DNA of 64,000 nucleotides from Sympetrum striolatum (taxonomy: Eukaryota; Arthropoda; Insecta; Odonata; Libellulidae). The notes below the pieces were generated by a model. That model was not told where the DNA came from, searched no databases, and saw nothing but the letters and a program-made list of their open reading frames with translations. Both the position numbers and the translations under genes were made by a program. Within the stretch, counting starts at the first letter, position 1, and the number at the start of each line of letters is the position of its first letter. Positions 12,655 through 22,620 of this stretch are shown piece by piece. The stretch is from assembly GCA_947579665.1 (NCBI GenBank), contig OX388346.1, positions 91,576,615-91,640,614 on the forward strand, read 5' to 3'.

Positions 12655-13285
12655 ACAAGCATTGTGAAGGATTTGGGAGTATTATTTGATGTCAGATTAA
12701 ACTTTGATTGTCATATTGATCAAATTGTTAAGAGATCCCAGAAAATGCTGGGGTTTATATTAAGGGCTACTAAGGATTTTACTGACCCGAATGTAATGAA
12801 AACTCTGTTCAATAGCCTAGTTGTGCCTATTCTTAAGTACCGCTCTGTCTCCACACTATAATTGTCATATAAATCGCTTAGAAAAAGTACAGAGACGCTT
12901 TATCAGAATTTTACTAAGAAAACAGAGGTATGATGTTAACAATATTTCCTTCCATGAAGCCTACAGAGATCTTCGTTTAAACACTTTCTTCTAGAAGGCA
13001 ACGATCTGATGTCCTTTTCTTGTATTAATTATTAAACAGTCACCTATCTACCCCTATGTTACTAGGATTGATACCTATTTCTACAAGGACTTACAATACA
13101 AGGATCAAAGATTTATTTTATAAAGGTCTCTACAGAAGTAACTATATATACAACAGCCCAATTGCTAGAATTATTAGAACTGCAAATGAATTTCCTGAAG
13201 ATATTGATCTTTTTGCTTTGAATTTAACATCTTTCAAGAAAACCATAAAATCTATTATATCCTTAATGTTGTTGCTATTATAATT
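12655..13285 (+). pseudogene. Decayed LINE reverse-transcriptase C-terminal region
   Basis: The part after the RT catalytic core of a jockey/CR1-like retrotransposon polyprotein. From about 12664 the frame reads VKDLGVLFDVRLNFDCHI, then KMLGF and KDFTDPNVMKTLFNSL, the usual thumb-region signature. At about 12850 the reading shifts frame: the expected SVVW stretch is missing and SPHYNCHINRLEKVQRRFIR resumes in another frame. There is a stop within a TTF*K stretch near 12990 and another frame change around 13010. It ends with LLGLIPISTRTYNTRI, NSPIARIIRTAN and FKKTIKSI. The fingers, palm with FADD box and endonuclease are absent. It cannot make a working enzyme. The 3' UTR may run on to about 13560, but I see no clear tail. 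Confidence 0.88.
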
Positions 13286-14974
13286 TACTCTTGGATTTAA
13301 TATATATCTAGTATGGCTATCATAGATTTCTTTTGTATTCTTATGATTTTTCATTATTCTATTGTTATACTTCTTAATGACTTCTTACTCTTGTATTCTT
13401 ATCATTATAGTCTATCTAAATATTATATTTTAAATTATTACATATTTCTGCTTTTTTCGAATGTTTATTCAGATTTTTATTGATTTTTATTCTATTGTAC
13501 TTCATTTTTTGTACTTAATCTTTCTTCTACTATTTTACTTAATTAATGATGATGCAAATTCATTCATTTTAAACATGCCATTGTAATTATTCATATATTA
13601 TGAATCATATGATTCAAATATCAAAATTTAGTCAACTGATTTTTAGTCTTAAGGTTAATATTGGAAATTTAAATATTTATATATTCTTCTGTGATGTAAT
13701 TATTATTATTATTTTTTCTATTTTTCTTTTTACTTTCTCTTTATCAATGAAAAATGGAATGGAAAAGAGAAAAGGCAGAAGATGTTAGAAAACGTAATGA
13801 GTTGGGTAAGCTACCAAGAGACGAAGGAAACTGATTTAAATAGAGATTTTTAAGGCACTACAACCTACCAAAAGGCAGATTACTCTTGTATGTATCCATG
13901 CGGCACTTCTTTTCTTGTGACTTTAGCAGGTCTGATCTACTCTTTACGAAAAACACAGCTTAGATCCTAATGATTCTTAATCACTCCAGCGTCCTAATGA
14001 ATTATGAAATCTTTTTCTATAATTGTAATAAAAAGAATTTACAATTTATTTCCCCCTGAATTGAAATGAATTAGTTTGAGAAATTTTTATTAATAATGCG
14101 CTGACCGGTCGTCCCTGTCTGCTGGACTCCTCTAATCACGAAACGCTTGCTCATGAAATCGGATGCACTGGTAAAACGAAATATTCTGTATTTTCAACGT
14201 AAAACGGCTTCTTAAAATCACGTCAGCAGTGAGATGTGAGTCATATATTACGGGTAAATTAAAGCAGTAAAATTTTAATTTCGAAGGATTCCTTTTAAGA
14301 AATGAAGAGTCGTCAATCGACAACCTAGAGTAACACAAAATCGACAAAAAACTGATGTTATACATAACTCTATGTACTGTAAAAACAAACTTTTTAGAAA
14401 AAAGATTAAAAAGCTACAGTTAAAGGAGAAGAAAGGAAATTTCGGTGGTACATACATTGTCTATTAGTTGAGATAAAAAGGCAGAAGGCCATTATATTTC
14501 TAGCGATGGATATTTTTGAAGATACTTTTAATTCTCCTCTAGCTACCCAAAATATCTCACGATCACCGATTCAAGCTTCTATCCATAGTTATTCGAAGTC
14601 ACGACATCTGTTCGAATGGCCATTGCGTGCGAGACTTGCCACGTCAAACAAACAGAGCTTTTTCAATCCGTTTTATTAATGAGGAATTCCGCTCTTTTAA
14701 TTCGGAACTGACCAAGGCCGAATGTCCAACTTGATGTTCTGGAGTTCCTGTTAGGTTGTTGAAGTTCCTTATCAATTCATCAGAAGTGTATATTAAAGGT
14801 AGCAAGGTTATCTTGGAGGAATTTGGGGGACATGAGAGAGAGAGGGAAGGGACTTCTTACCATTTATATACTCCTATATATTACGTCTTGATAAGTTTTA
14901 TCGGAGTGAGTTTCACACATTCTAAATACACTGGCCGTTATTTTCCAAATTCTTTTGGAATTTCTAAGCTTACA
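13286..14974. other. Non-coding stretch, possibly LINE 3' UTR at its left
   Basis: 13286-13560 is very T-rich and may be the 3' UTR of the preceding LINE relic. The remainder shows no gene or transposon that I recognise. Confidence 0.4.
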
Positions 14975-15034
14975 GTTGAAAGGTACAAAGTTGAAAGGTA
15001 CAAAGTTGAAAGGTACAAAGTTGAAAGGTACAAT
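14975..15034 (+). repeat. 15-bp tandem repeat, 4 copies
   Basis: GTTGAAAGGTACAAA is repeated four times, with only the last two bases of copy four changed. It lies just left of a decayed LINE C-terminus. The array lies in open frame on both strands because the unit is a multiple of three, which is a by-product and not evidence of coding. Confidence 0.95.
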
Positions 15035-15099
15035 TTTTTCAAGTTTTATCCCTGAGAAATTATAGAGCAATTTCATAGAAAATATACGCTTTTAAATCT

Positions 15100-15655
15100 A
15101 GTATCAAAAAGATCGACGATAAACGTACACACATGAAAGCACAACGTACACATATGTATTAGAATTGGTCCACAAAATGGTGTATAAAAGAGTGCCAAGG
15201 TATTTAAATCAGGAGTTAACATTTACTTAAAGCCATCACCATTATGATACACGACAAAACTTTGACTTAAAAATAAAAAGAAATGCAACAAATATTTCTA
15301 GAGAGTCATTAATAAGTGATGGACTTAGTTTATTCAATAGTATGGGTCCGCAGAATTGAGAATGGAAGAATGTTTAGAAGGGAATGTATCAGGATTGTAA
15401 AAAGAACTAGGGAATAATGAGTTGGATTTGAAATTTAATTTAATTTAAAGAGATGTATAGTTTTTTCCTTGTATGTTTTAAAATCTGTACCATTGTTTAT
15501 AATTATGTGTATTGTGTGCACATAAATTGTTAAGTTGATGACATTTATACGTAAGATTGATGTATGTATATTCTTTATCTTACTTGTACTTTTACTTGTA
15601 ATTCTCATTTGTACTTATTAGAATATATTTCTAAATAAATCTACTACTACTACAT
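15100..15655 (+). pseudogene. Decayed LINE C-terminus and 3' UTR with (CTA)n tail
   Basis: From 15178 one frame reads MVYKRVPRYLNQELTFT, a stop, then SHHHYDTRQNFDLKIK, SRESLISDGLSLFNSM and GPQN before a stop at about 15357. The pattern of P.YL, HHYdTRQN.d and G.sLFNSm is the usual last 60-70 residues of jockey/CR1-like RT polyproteins. The following AT-rich stretch ends in AAATAAATCTACTACTACTAC, a short-repeat tail as expected for such LINEs. The RT core and endonuclease are absent. The left limit is uncertain. This tail (CTA) differs from the TTA-tailed family elsewhere in the window. Confidence 0.78.
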
Positions 15656-16113
15656 ATCTATTTAGGTATAATCAAGTAAGTTAATCGTGTATCTTTCACA
15701 GAGTTAAAAAAATATACTTTTTGCTTCACAACATTATAAGGCTTGATGGAACTTAATTCTTAGTGTATTTTATAAGTTAGACGGTTAAATAGATTTCACT
15801 GGACATCCATTATGTTTAAAAAAAATATTTGATAAGTCCACAGGTATATTTTGGAAAGTATTCTTGTTCTTCATTGTGTCAGGATTTCAGTTTTAGGATC
15901 GCATTTTATCATTAAGGTTTTTATGTGAGAACATTTTCGAAATTTAACACTATTATAAATCCACTAAATGATTTAAAGGAGCTTTGAGAATTTTCATTTC
16001 TAAAGAAACGGAGAGAACAGACTGTATAAATTGTAATAAAATTAAGAAAACATCATTATTCTGGGCGAAATTGATGCAAAGTTTCCTCTACCATAAATTA
16101 TATTTTATTGCTC
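15656..16113. other. Non-coding AT-rich stretch
   Basis: Nothing recognised. Confidence 0.4.
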
Positions 16114-16187
16114 GTTATTCATAACTTCTTCATTATTTAACAGATGTGATAGTTGTTAATATATGATTAACTCAGCCTATAAGTTAA
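16114..16187 (+). repeat. Left copy of a ~75-bp direct repeat
   Basis: GTTATTCATAACTTCTTCATT, a variable base and TTTAACAGATG, then after a diverged gap TATATGATTAACTCAG and CTATAA, recur at 18354-18429 in the same orientation. The copies are about 85% alike by eye and lie about 2.24 kb apart, on either side of the open LINE fragment. Confidence 0.85.
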
Positions 16188-16860
16188 TTAGTGAGAACGC
16201 CGGGTGTTTCGGTATTTGCTTCGTATACTTTGTCACAAAATCCAGAATTGACATCGGGGATCTGAACTGGATAAAACGCGTGAGAAACGCTAAATATTGA
16301 TATAGTTTGTCGTCCTTCCGCCATTTTGTCTTGTAGGATATAATAATTAAATCGAAAGATCCAAATATACCTTTACTTCTTAAATTTGGCATATTTGAGA
16401 GACTGATTAGAGAAAAATCTTAATTATCATGCTATAAACAGACGAGGTCATAATCGGCAAAAGATAGTATTCATAAAGTTAACTCTCTTGGGATTAGATA
16501 AAAACTTTATTTTCAAACAATCCCAAATTTATGTCAAATGTAGTATATTGTTTGTTTCAAGTCCCAATCTCTCTTCAGTCACCGTGATACTTAAGTTTCA
16601 ACTCTATTTAAGGGATTTTTATGATTTCTTTTCACGACTCTTAGGAACCTGGAAATAAAGGAAAAATATTTATCAAATTAAACAAAATATAAACCTTTGC
16701 CACAAAAAAACTGTAATTGAACTAGTGTTCGGCATGAGCAACGAAATTTAATCTCCAATCCAATCCATTCGTTCTTTTATTACGTGAATGTTCTTTCATA
16801 TGTTTCTACATTTTATGGTAAGTGTTGACAGGAACTGAATTCTATCTCTAAATTATCTAA
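16188..16860. other. Non-coding stretch upstream of the LINE frame
   Basis: Nothing recognised as coding. It presumably contains the 5' truncation point of the LINE, since the RT homology starts abruptly at about 16865. Confidence 0.4.
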
Positions 16861-17946
16861 CTAAGGGTTGGCATCTTATTAGTACACGATGTACTAAACT
16901 CTGCTGAAAAACATAAGCAAGTCGATGCGATATTTTTAGATTTTCGGAAGGCTTTCGATAAGGTACCTCATCATAAATTGCTGTACAAATTAGAAGTTGC
17001 GGGTATCAATGCAGAAGTTATTAACTGGATAAAAGACTTTCTCACCGATAGAGAGCAACGAGTAGTACTCGATGGTATTAGTTCCAACTTGGTTAAGGTG
17101 ACCTCGGGCGTCCCTCAGGGCAGTGTAATTGGACCGTTGTTATTTTTAGTATACATCAACGACCTCAGCAATCACATTGAAAGCAATGTTAGGATATTCG
17201 CAGACGACACAGTCATTTACAGGGAAATAGTTAGTTCAGAGGATAGATTAACCCTTTCGAACGACTTAGATAGAATTATGAACTGGTGCGATGATTGGCA
17301 ATTAGAGCTTAATGTAGAAAAGTGTTCGGTAGTTAACTTCTTCGAAAGTAAATCTATAATAACTGATTATTCTTATAGTCTCCGAGGGGTAAACCTAATG
17401 ACAGTAGAATCGGTAAAGTACCTTGGAGTAACTCTCACGAATAATCTATCATGGAGTGCCCACATCCGAAATATATGTGGAAAAGCACTTGAGAAACTTG
17501 GCTTCGTTAAAAGAATAGTCGGTAGGAGCGAAGAAAAGGTTCGCGAGCGATGTTACTTAGCGTTAGTTAGCCCTCACCTTGAGTATGCATGTAGTGTGTG
17601 GGACCCCGCCGAAAAATGTCATATTCGGGTTTTAGAAAAAGTACAACGAAAGGCGATACGATTTGTAAAGAATTGCTACGATAAAACAGCGAGTGTCACT
17701 CAGATGTTACAGGACGCGGGATGGGAATCATTAGAAGATAGGAGAAAAATTCAAAGGATAAATTTATTAAATAAGTTCAGAGAAATTACGTTTTCAGATG
17801 ATGTAACCGATATAATGCGACCCCCCTGTTATATGGGCCTTTCTGATACTGCCCGAAAGATTAGGGAAATAGATGCTAGAACGAATCGTTTCAAAAATTC
17901 ATTTTTTCCGCGAAGTATACGCGAAAGCAACCGTTTAGGAAAATAG
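16861..17946 (+). CDS. Partial LINE reverse transcriptase, open reading frame
   Basis: RNA-directed DNA polymerase that in an intact element copies the element RNA at a nicked chromosomal target. The frame is open for 361 codons after a stop at 16858-16860. The first ATG is at 16978, but homology starts earlier, so this is a truncated protein and not a true start. Visible motifs, numbered from 16861: motif A FLDFRKAFDKVPH around residues 25-37 with the catalytic Asp; motif B SGVPQGS around 82-88, then GPLLFLVYINDL; motif C FADD at 113-116 with the two remaining catalytic Asp. The thumb follows with KYLGVTLTNNLSWSAHI and the C-terminal LVSPHLEYACSVWDP and LEKVQRKAIRFV, ending ESNRLGK. All three catalytic aspartates are present. 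The fingers subdomain and the apurinic-type endonuclease are lost, so it is unlikely to move on its own. Confidence 0.93.
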   Translation, partial: LRVGILLVHDVLNSAEKHKQVDAIFLDFRKAFDKVPHHKLLYKLEVAGINAEVINWIKDFLTDREQRVVLDGISSNLVKVTSGVPQGSVIGPLLFLVYINDLSNHIESNVRIFADDTVIYREIVSSEDRLTLSNDLDRIMNWCDDWQLELNVEKCSVVNFFESKSIITDYSYSLRGVNLMTVESVKYLGVTLTNNLSWSAHIRNICGKALEKLGFVKRIVGRSEEKVRERCYLALVSPHLEYACSVWDPAEKCHIRVLEKVQRKAIRFVKNCYDKTASVTQMLQDAGWESLEDRRKIQRINLLNKFREITFSDDVTDIMRPPCYMGLSDTARKIREIDARTNRFKNSFFPRSIRESNRLGK

Positions 17947-17964
17947 AGTCTAGGTGCTTGCACC

Positions 17965-17996
17965 CCCTGCCACACGCCGAAAGGCGGCTTGCAGGG
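17965..17996 (+). other. LINE 3' UTR stem-loop capped by GAAA tetraloop
   Basis: CCCTGC (17965-17970) pairs with GCAGGG (17991-17996). Inside, CGCC (17975-17978) pairs with GGCG (17983-17986) around a GAAA loop, which is of the stable GNRA class. It lies 18 bases after the RT stop codon and just before the 3' end, where LINE RTs recognise their template RNA. Recognition is inference; the pairing is visible. Confidence 0.75.
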
Positions 17997-18020
17997 TTCT
18001 TACATAGACATAGACATCTT

Positions 18021-18237
18021 ATCGCTGTCATTGCCCTTTTTTCTGTATCCCAAGCCAGCTCGGAGTCATCTACTTAGTAATACCAATTGTCATATTTCTT
18101 ATGCTTAACTTTTTTCAGAATTCGTATCTTTTGGAAATTTAATTAAACGCTATTCCATATGATTACTAACTACAATTCTTCCTACGAAGTATAGGATCAA
18201 AATTATAAGCAATCACAAGAATAATAATTTCATGCAC
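18021..18237. other. Short non-coding gap
   Basis: AT-rich, nothing recognised. Confidence 0.4.
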
Positions 18238-18341
18238 GGGATCATACTAAATAAAAAAATCTTATTTTTCTTATTTCTTAATTTTTTATTTAATATGATC
18301 CCGATTACGGAGTTCCACCAAGTTAAGGCTTCTTCGATTGA
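18238..18341 (+). repeat. Dispersed repeat beginning with a hairpin
   Basis: CGGGATCATACTAAATAAA (from about 18238) and TTTATTTAATATGATCCCG (to about 18303) are near-perfect reverse complements around an A/T-rich loop. The right arm continues into ATTACGGAGTTC and AAGGCTTCTTCGATTG. The block TTTATTTAATATGATCCCG through TTCGATTG recurs on the minus strand at 56410-56465 with only a few differences. Two copies 38 kb apart in opposite orientation indicate a repeat family of unknown class. Confidence 0.8.
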
Positions 18342-18353
18342 ATTTTCATGCAA

Positions 18354-18429
18354 GTTATTCATAACTTCTTCATTGTTTAACAGATGAAATATTTGTTTGT
18401 ATATGATTAACTCAGTCTATAATCAATTA
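18354..18429 (+). repeat. Right copy of the ~75-bp direct repeat
   Basis: Same orientation as 16114-16187, beginning GTTATTCATAACTTCTTCATT. It immediately follows the hairpin repeat at 18238-18341. The order suggests a local duplication of host sequence, or a repeat family, with the LINE landing between the copies. Confidence 0.85.
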
Positions 18430-20984
18430 TATCCCACAGCATATGTTTAAGTTATTATTTAAGGTTACAGTGGATTTGAGATTAAGGTTATATACATTTT
18501 TGTAAAAAGTAAAGAACTATAATTTAATAAACTGAATTGAAAACAGGGGTGCATTTCTCCACAAGTTTGTGGAAAAAGTACACTCTTGTCTTTCTTCCAT
18601 TTTATTGTGATAATATTCCATTAACTAACTTTTCTCCATGGAAATTATTTAACCATAATTAAATTGTTTAAATTAAATTAAAACCACTGGTAAAATCCAT
18701 ACTCCAGATTCAGTTATTTATTCCAACATTATTCTTTAAAGTAGAAAGGAACAATTCTTTTCACTCTAAGCATAAAATGATTGATAGCAGTCAATTAGAG
18801 TATCGCAATGTGAAATATCACATTTTTCACGAGGTGGAAATTCACTTAAAATCCGAGAGATTCGAAGACATTGATTGATTCCTGAGAATTATTAGCTGCT
18901 AAACGGTGCCGACGTCAAACGATTTTTCTTCGAAAGAAAAATTGACCCTCGAGGCAAGATTGGTAAGCTGCTAAATAGAAAGTATTCATTCTAAATGGAT
19001 AACACAATGCATCGAAAGAAAACCTGTAAACGACAATGGTAATTGTTCTCACGGATGCGATCCAACTTCATTTAATGTAGCGCAAACAGAAGCCGCGTGA
19101 TGAAGTTGGCTGCGGAGTTAAGAGTCAAAATGACCGCCGTACAAGGTAAAGTAAATGATGGTGATTTGAGTGATTCTTTGGCGATGTCACTCAGCCAATT
19201 CCAAACACACCTTTCTCCTCCATCGGCCATTAAAACTCCCTTCACCTCCTCACACGACTGAACTGGGGCACATACGCGCCCAGAAACAACCGCAAATTCT
19301 CTTTCGAAGACGGAATTGCGCCGGCATCTTCATCAATGAGTGAAAATCCGTCGGCACGTGCTTTTAAGAATAAACAAAGAACGGGAGAGAAATTAACAGG
19401 CTCACGACGCTGTTATTCATCAATGCGAAGTTCTTTCACCGCCAACTTAGACCCGATCCCGCGAACCGCTTTCAATGTGAGCAAGATGGTTGCGTCTCAG
19501 TATTGTAACTGTATGCTGAGAGATTTTGATATCTGTTTAATTTTTCTGTCGGTTTTTAATCTATTCCTACTCATCACTTTGAAAATCCCCAATTGATTCA
19601 TAATCTAATCCCCACTACAACTTTTAACCTGTAATAATTTCGAAGGAACGTAATTTTTGTAAGTGTGATGGATTCCGTGATTGTAGAATTGATTCATGAA
19701 AGGATTTATTCCAGTATAAATTGCGATTGTTCCTTTTTGAATGCCATGCATTCTATCATAACGACGATTCTAATTTTTTGTATAAATAGAATCGTTCTTC
19801 CTGTAAACTTTTAAAGGCTGCGACTGTAATCGTTGATTACTGTTTTATATTCCTTGTGGAGTTAAGGGTGTTTCAAAACGTGTCGCAAATCTTATGGATT
19901 CAAATTAGGAATTCCCCTATCGACTTTTCTTTGACTTGGCCCCTCATAAAATATCTTTTAATCAAATTTCAATTATTATTTTCATTCCATTCCGTGTTCG
20001 ATAATTTGCAAAGCAATAGCTTTCCTTCAGGGAATTATTATATGGATAGGTTAAGTCATAAATTTATTTCACTAGAATAATATATGCTGGAAGAGATTCT
20101 AACGTGAAGCTCATTCATATTTTTTATAGATAACATTTCATGTTTGGTGCCAGTCGTAAGCACTGATTGTATTTTAATTTCATTGCAATTTAAGGAATGA
20201 TTTTTCGCAGAAGGATAGTCCTGATATTACTTCTTGAACAACTTTTTTTCCTTTAGAAGTATATCCTAAGATTTAACTTCCATACATATATTAGAACAAG
20301 CTTTGATTCTTTCCGGAAATACCTACATTCGAGGATTTTGGGTTGATCCAGGGGGAATTGTTTCTCATTGGATTTTATCTGGACAGTGACCTTGCATGGT
20401 GAAAGGTATTCTTAGAATCTGGCAAGATTAACTGGCCCGAGCTTTCCTGCTGGGAGGGTCACACATGCAGAGAATGTCAATAGTTTCGAGCGCAAGAAAG
20501 GCAATATCCGCAGCCTCCGTACCGCCGCCGTCTACAATCTTCTTAATCAATCTAGGTAAACAATTAAACTGTGCTTCCACTGAATTTCTTTTCATTTCTA
20601 ACAGCGCACAAAGCTAAAGCAAAATCATGTATTTTAACGAAAGAATCTTGCATAATAACTGGATTTGTATATATAGACAACTTAATTATCACTTGGGCAG
20701 CTAATATTATTAGCGTGTTCCAAGGTCAATAGCGATGGTTAATTGCTTTTTTCAACGAATGTAAATGATGAAAATATTCTATATGATACATCTCACGTCA
20801 ATATTTAACATAGCTTATGTATCTTAGATGAAATACATTCTTTTGTAATTAAATTTAATAATATCTACCCACGTTTTGGATCTATATTCATTGACAGCCG
20901 ATTTCAACGATACCTATTATTGTCACAGCGATGCTTTTTCAAACTTCTACCAAATATCCGTTTATTTTATCATAATTTTCGTGA
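18430..20984. other. Non-coding stretch with CpG-normal patch
   Basis: No gene recognised. About 18890-19480 is richer in CpG. It holds an inverted repeat with a 10-bp stem, CCAACTTCAT (19062-19071) and ATGAAGTTGG (19100-19109), and an open frame at 19336-19596 of 86 codons that I cannot assign. The rest is AT-rich. Confidence 0.4.
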
Positions 20985-21990
20985 TTCGCTTAATGATCGC
21001 TAGCCCTTAACGAGATTACTGTTTTTACCTTTTCCTGTGCCTTTCTAACGTAAGACCAGAAATGTTTACTGTCCTCTTCTAAACATTCCCCAAGAAATTG
21101 CTTAAAGTTGAGTTGGGCGTTTCGCAGTAGGCGCTTCTTGGCAGATTTCCTTTTCTTGAGTTTCCATAGCAATAATAATCTTGTTTGACATAAAACACGC
21201 TGATCTAACCCAGAAAAGCAGTAGCAGCAGAGTTTCCGTGCAGAGCTCTCTTTTTTCGGAGAGCATTACAACCTCTTGATCATACCAACTAGGCTCTTAA
21301 AACACTTTTAGAGTATTTCGACGATATATACAAATTTACGTATTTATAAATCATCTCAGCCAAGTATTTTCAGGTTTCTTCAGCGTTTTTAATGTTTACA
21401 AGCGACTTAAATTATTAAAAATTCGGTGGTTTGTTTTACCATCGATATTCTCTTTGGAATAGAGATGAATTTTGCAGTTAGGAATTATAGTCTTGCCAAG
21501 TTTTATATCAAAGCCTACAAATACGCCTTTTTGGGATTCAAAATATTCTTTATGCACTCAGGAAAGTTAATTAAGAGAAGATCGAGAATATTGTCGCCCC
21601 TAGTTGATTACTTGGTTGATTAATATTTCTGCTTGACTTAGCGAATCCTTCTGAAGCATGTTTATTAACTTTTTACATAAGTCGACGTCCAGAGCCTTTA
21701 TTTTATGATTCTCCCTGTCGATGTCTGGAAGATAAAAATTACCTCCCATAACAGATCTACTCAATGTTTTACTAGCGTAGATATTTATTTCGTTGTCAAG
21801 ATTTCACTTTTCGAAAGGAGTTTCGTGGTCGGTAGAACGCGCGTATATTGAAAACGCGCGTTATGCTTATTTTCTTTGTTTGTCGTGCACCAGACGCTTT
21901 ACATATCGCTATCCGTCTAGGTTGCTTGCTCTGGAGACACAATTTACCCACAGTTAAAACTCCATCCCCTACAATCACGGCAGTAGAATT
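20985..21990 (-). pseudogene. Decayed LINE endonuclease and linker, minus strand
   Basis: On the minus strand, in order: FNIRAFYRPRNSF (21852-21814, compare the usual cYRPPNS), MGGNFYLPDID (about 21750-21717, compare GGDFNLPDI), a degenerate match to the N-ILDLLLTNFP box near 21590, EPSWYDQEVVMLSEKREL near 21280, and KHFWSYVRKAQ near 21060-21030. Order and spacing fit the apurinic-type endonuclease and following linker of a jockey/CR1-like polyprotein. In-frame stops and frame changes show that it is dead, and the conserved Asp and Asn of GGDFN have become Asn and Tyr. Normally the RT would follow below 20985, but none is visible. LINE copies usually lose the 5' part, so keeping the 5' and losing the 3' part implies a later deletion or rearrangement. 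Confidence 0.75.
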
Positions 21991-22620
21991 CTTTCATTGT
22001 CGCTTATATCCTCATATGACTAGCATTCTGCGTTAATGAAAATATCGGTACTGTGACTACGAATGACATGTACCAAATCGTTTTAACATTCCTGCAGTTA
22101 AATACCGCAATTGGTTCTTCATGGCACGACCATGGCATGGCCGAAGGTCAACGAAGTCCTATGTCCCTGCAGAACTCCCGCAGCCTCGCGTTTAGGCCCT
22201 CAATCTTCCGCCAAACACGAAGGCCGATCCGCGGCACAAATGGACAGCTTCATCCTGATGCCAAAAGTCTCCTTAATACGCTCGACCCCAGACTTCAAGA
22301 CCTTAGAATCTCCTCGGACGTACGGGACATCAGTAGTCAGTTTTTCCTTCAAGGAGCATATTCATAGTATAATAGGAAAGGCAGATGAGAGGCAAAGATT
22401 AGCCAGTAGAAATCTGAGATGATGCTCATCGATAGTAAAGGAAATAGTGTATATTCCCCTCATTCGAGCCCTACTAGAATACATCAGCGTCCTCACGAAC
22501 TACGATTAGTCTCTAGAGATCCAGACTGGACGGATCCGAGGTCGTTGTCTGTCTCACTCGCAAGAATGCCCAGACCTCTGCTGGTAAACGAACTACCACC
22601 ACTTCTTACCTGAGCCACGA
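21991..22620. other. GC-richer stretch next to the LINE endonuclease relic
   Basis: About 22100-22600 has distinctly higher G+C and CpG than its surroundings and several overlapping open frames of 60-104 codons on the plus strand. None resembles a known family. Because it lies 5' of the minus-strand endonuclease relic, it may be the upstream (ORF1 or 5' UTR) part of that LINE, but no motif confirms it. Confidence 0.35.

Larger units (their letters stand above)
16861..18020 (+). mobile_element. 5'-truncated non-LTR retrotransposon (jockey/CR1-like LINE)
   Basis: The element comprises an open RT frame (16861-17946), a short 3' UTR with a structured hairpin (17965-17996) and a short ATAGAC repeat at about 18005-18017 that may be its tail. 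The endonuclease and the RT fingers are missing, which is the usual outcome of incomplete target-primed reverse transcription. The lack of stops or frameshifts over about 1.1 kb makes it much younger than the other LINE pieces here. No flanking target duplication was identified. Confidence 0.85.

Noticed and set aside
14864..15076. Open frames on both strands encoding repeated VERYK or FVPFN peptides
   Set aside because: They are by-products of the 15-bp tandem repeat and have no conserved context.
16861..21990. That the plus-strand RT piece and the minus-strand endonuclease piece are one twin-primed insertion
   Set aside because: In twin priming the inverted 5' part lies upstream of and next to the 3' part. 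Here it lies 3 kb beyond the 3' end and is far more decayed.
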